From Bacillota bacterium (GTDB lineage Bacteria > Bacillota_A > Clostridia > Lachnospirales > Lachnospiraceae), in the NCBI GenBank assembly GCA_023407175.1, contig JAEYMU010000026.1:1-64000 (forward strand): DNA of 64,000 bases, in the 5' to 3' direction. Shown piece after piece: positions 62,585 through 64,000 of this stretch (position 1 is the stretch's first letter; each line of letters opens with the position of its first letter). Both the position numbers and the translations under genes were made by a program. Below the pieces are notes generated by a model. That model saw nothing but the letters and a program-made list of their open reading frames with translations. It had not been told where the DNA came from and did not search any database.

Positions 62585-63802
62585 ATGTTCCGCAATAAAA
62601 TACGGTATCTGATTCTGCTCACCTCGGTAGGGCTTTTATTGATTCTGTTTAATAAATATTACATCGGCATGATATTTCTTACAACTCTTATGATGCCTTT
62701 CTTTTTGTTCGGTCTTTTAAGCTATACCTATGGTAAGGTGAGAGCGGAGCTGGTGTCCGTAATCCATATCGCGGGAAAAGGTGAGAAAATTCCGGTTACC
62801 ATTCAGCTTTCGAATCCAACAATATTTCCCGTTACCTATGTCAGACTTTATATCACCTATAAAAATGCCTATTCCGCCCAGAAATTTAAAAAGTCAATTT
62901 ATGCTTCCCTGGATTATCGTACGAATACCTCTGTTATCTTTCATCTGGCTTCCAGGTATGCCGGTAATATGGAGATTACCCTGGAGGGGATTCGTATTTA
63001 TGACTATATGAAGCTGTTCTCATTAAAACGAAAATTGAAAAGTGAAATAAAGGTAGCGGTGCTGCCGGATTATTATGAGCTTGCGGAGAATGAAACAGTC
63101 AGCCGGAGCACTCCGCTTACAGAAAGTGATAATTATTCCCCGGTAAAGAAGGGGGATGACCCTTCCGAGGTTTTTGAGATCAGGCCATACAGGGAGGGGG
63201 ACCGGCTGCAGCGGGTACACTGGAAGCTTAGCAGAAAGCAGAATCAGCTGATGATTAAGGAATTCAGCGACCCGGTCAATTGCAGGGAGCTTTTGTTCGT
63301 CAATCTGAATATGATTTCCAATGATAAATTGCTTTTTTATATGGATGCCATACTGGAATTTGCATTATCCCTCTCTTATACCCTAATTACAAACGAACAT
63401 CAACATTATATCGCCTGGTACGATGTGGAGCATGGGGCCTGCAGAAGGATACGCATTACGGATGAAAAGGATTTGTATGAAGCTGTCGACGGATTACTGC
63501 ATGCAAGACCCTTTGTAAAGAAAGAGGATATCCTGTCTGCCTATCTTTCAGAATTTCCCCATGACCATTACTGTGAGCTTTATTTCATCAGCAGTGTGAT
63601 TTCGGTGCCTAATATGGCGGCGTTTCTTGAAATAAAGGCATATAACAAGCAAATGATATATGTACGGGAGGAAATGGACGAGCTTCAAAGCGAGGAGAAT
63701 GTGGAAATTCTCCAGAGCTATCAGGAGGCGGGCGTGTCTATATGGCAGATGGATGCAGAGAATATAAGGAATGGAATGGAGCAATTAAGCCTGAGCCAGT
63801 AA
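62585..63802 (+). CDS. DUF58 protein
   Basis: A 405-aa protein. Two N-terminal helices (about 8-22 and 27-46) precede a beta-rich domain and the DUF58 signature EIRPYREGDRLQRVHWKLSRKQNQLMIKEF (about 198-226). It is the partner of the MoxR ATPase upstream. AAAGG precedes ATG. Confidence 0.9.
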   Translation: MFRNKIRYLILLTSVGLLLILFNKYYIGMIFLTTLMMPFFLFGLLSYTYGKVRAELVSVIHIAGKGEKIPVTIQLSNPTIFPVTYVRLYITYKNAYSAQKFKKSIYASLDYRTNTSVIFHLASRYAGNMEITLEGIRIYDYMKLFSLKRKLKSEIKVAVLPDYYELAENETVSRSTPLTESDNYSPVKKGDDPSEVFEIRPYREGDRLQRVHWKLSRKQNQLMIKEFSDPVNCRELLFVNLNMISNDKLLFYMDAILEFALSLSYTLITNEHQHYIAWYDVEHGACRRIRITDEKDLYEAVDGLLHARPFVKKEDILSAYLSEFPHDHYCELYFISSVISVPNMAAFLEIKAYNKQMIYVREEMDELQSEENVEILQSYQEAGVSIWQMDAENIRNGMEQLSLSQ

Positions 63803-63847
63803 TGGCGTAAGCCGGCTTTGATATATGACGGAAAGGGAGGTGTGAAT

Positions 63848-64000
63848 ATGGCAAAAGCATTGCAGGACGGACTGATCCTGGATAATTCCTATTTAATCAT
63901 AGATGAGAAAAAGCCTGGTCTTCGGATTCCCGCCAGGGCAATCCAGCTGTTTGCAATTATTATCGGAAGCTGGAGTGCCTTTTGGGTATTGCTGAAAAGT
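63848..64000 (+). CDS. Start of a membrane protein, cut by the window end
   Basis: Only 51 codons are visible, beginning MAKALQDGLILDNSYLIIDE, with a first hydrophobic segment (AIQLFAIIIGSWSAFWVLL). GGGAGG lies upstream. By position after MoxR and DUF58 it is probably a transglutaminase-like membrane protein, but the domain itself is outside the window. Confidence 0.6.
   Translation, partial: MAKALQDGLILDNSYLIIDEKKPGLRIPARAIQLFAIIIGSWSAFWVLLKS

Overview
The window looks like a chromosomal segment of a nitrogen-fixing, fermentative member of the Clostridia, most like a Lachnospiraceae (cluster XIVa). The evidence is a clostridial nif operon of the Clostridium pasteurianum type (nifH, nifI1, nifI2, nifD, nifK, nifE, a nifN-B fusion, a thioredoxin-like 2Fe-2S ferredoxin, and homocitrate synthase split into nifV-omega and nifV-alpha), an [FeFe]-hydrogenase maturation gene (hydF), strong AGGAGG ribosome sites, and moderate GC in the core with AT-rich islands. 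All family assignments come from reading motifs; no database search was run.

Layout. 1-540: a decayed IS3-type orfA fragment and tRNA-Leu(CAG) on the minus strand, whose downstream flank carries the same paired GGAATGCAA repeats found at both ends of the element below. 829-6489: a small secreted repeat protein, an SDR oxidoreductase, tRNA-Asn, a GH2 glycosidase, and an FAD oxidoreductase fused to a Rieske domain. 6665-18794: tRNA-Leu(AAG) and a 12-kb AT-rich integrative element bounded by perfect 55-bp direct repeats of the tRNA 3' half. It carries a SIR2-domain protein, two excisionase-like HTH proteins, DUF932 and RadC-like proteins, a chimeric ORF, a 450-aa orphan, a tyrosine integrase broken by an in-frame TAA, a SIR2/DUF4917-like fragment, and an unusual pair: a membrane-anchored STAND-like NTPase with a soluble TraG/VirD4-like ATPase whose Walker A is degenerate. 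No relaxase or mating-pore gene is visible, so the TraG-like gene is more likely cargo than conjugation machinery. This pair is the best candidate here for an undescribed system. Just beyond attR lies a HARE-HTH protein with a nuclease-like motif.

20153-46368 is ordinary chromosome with surface and signalling genes: a BIG2/beta-repeat secreted protein, holin-like protein, PilZ protein, alpha/beta hydrolase, hydF with an aspA-like lyase, a kinase/YesN-type regulator/PAS kinase cluster, an SPFH protein with a ribbon-helix-helix partner, a BceRS-BceAB-like regulator-kinase-ABC module, a CotH lipoprotein, an MFS exporter, and a GGDEF-EAL protein.

46539-58799 is the nif operon. Its nifH leader holds two successive promoter, hairpin and intrinsic-terminator units. 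Structured RNA also lies between nifI1 and nifI2 (48-nt repeats overlapping the nifI2 ribosome site), before nifD, and between nifK and nifE (a 130-bp nested palindrome). NifI1/NifI2 imply post-translational ammonium switch-off; the leader suggests conditional termination as well. 58973-64000 holds a DUF3298-like protein, a small basic protein, a PpiC-like membrane foldase, and the start of a MoxR, DUF58, third membrane gene operon cut by the window end.
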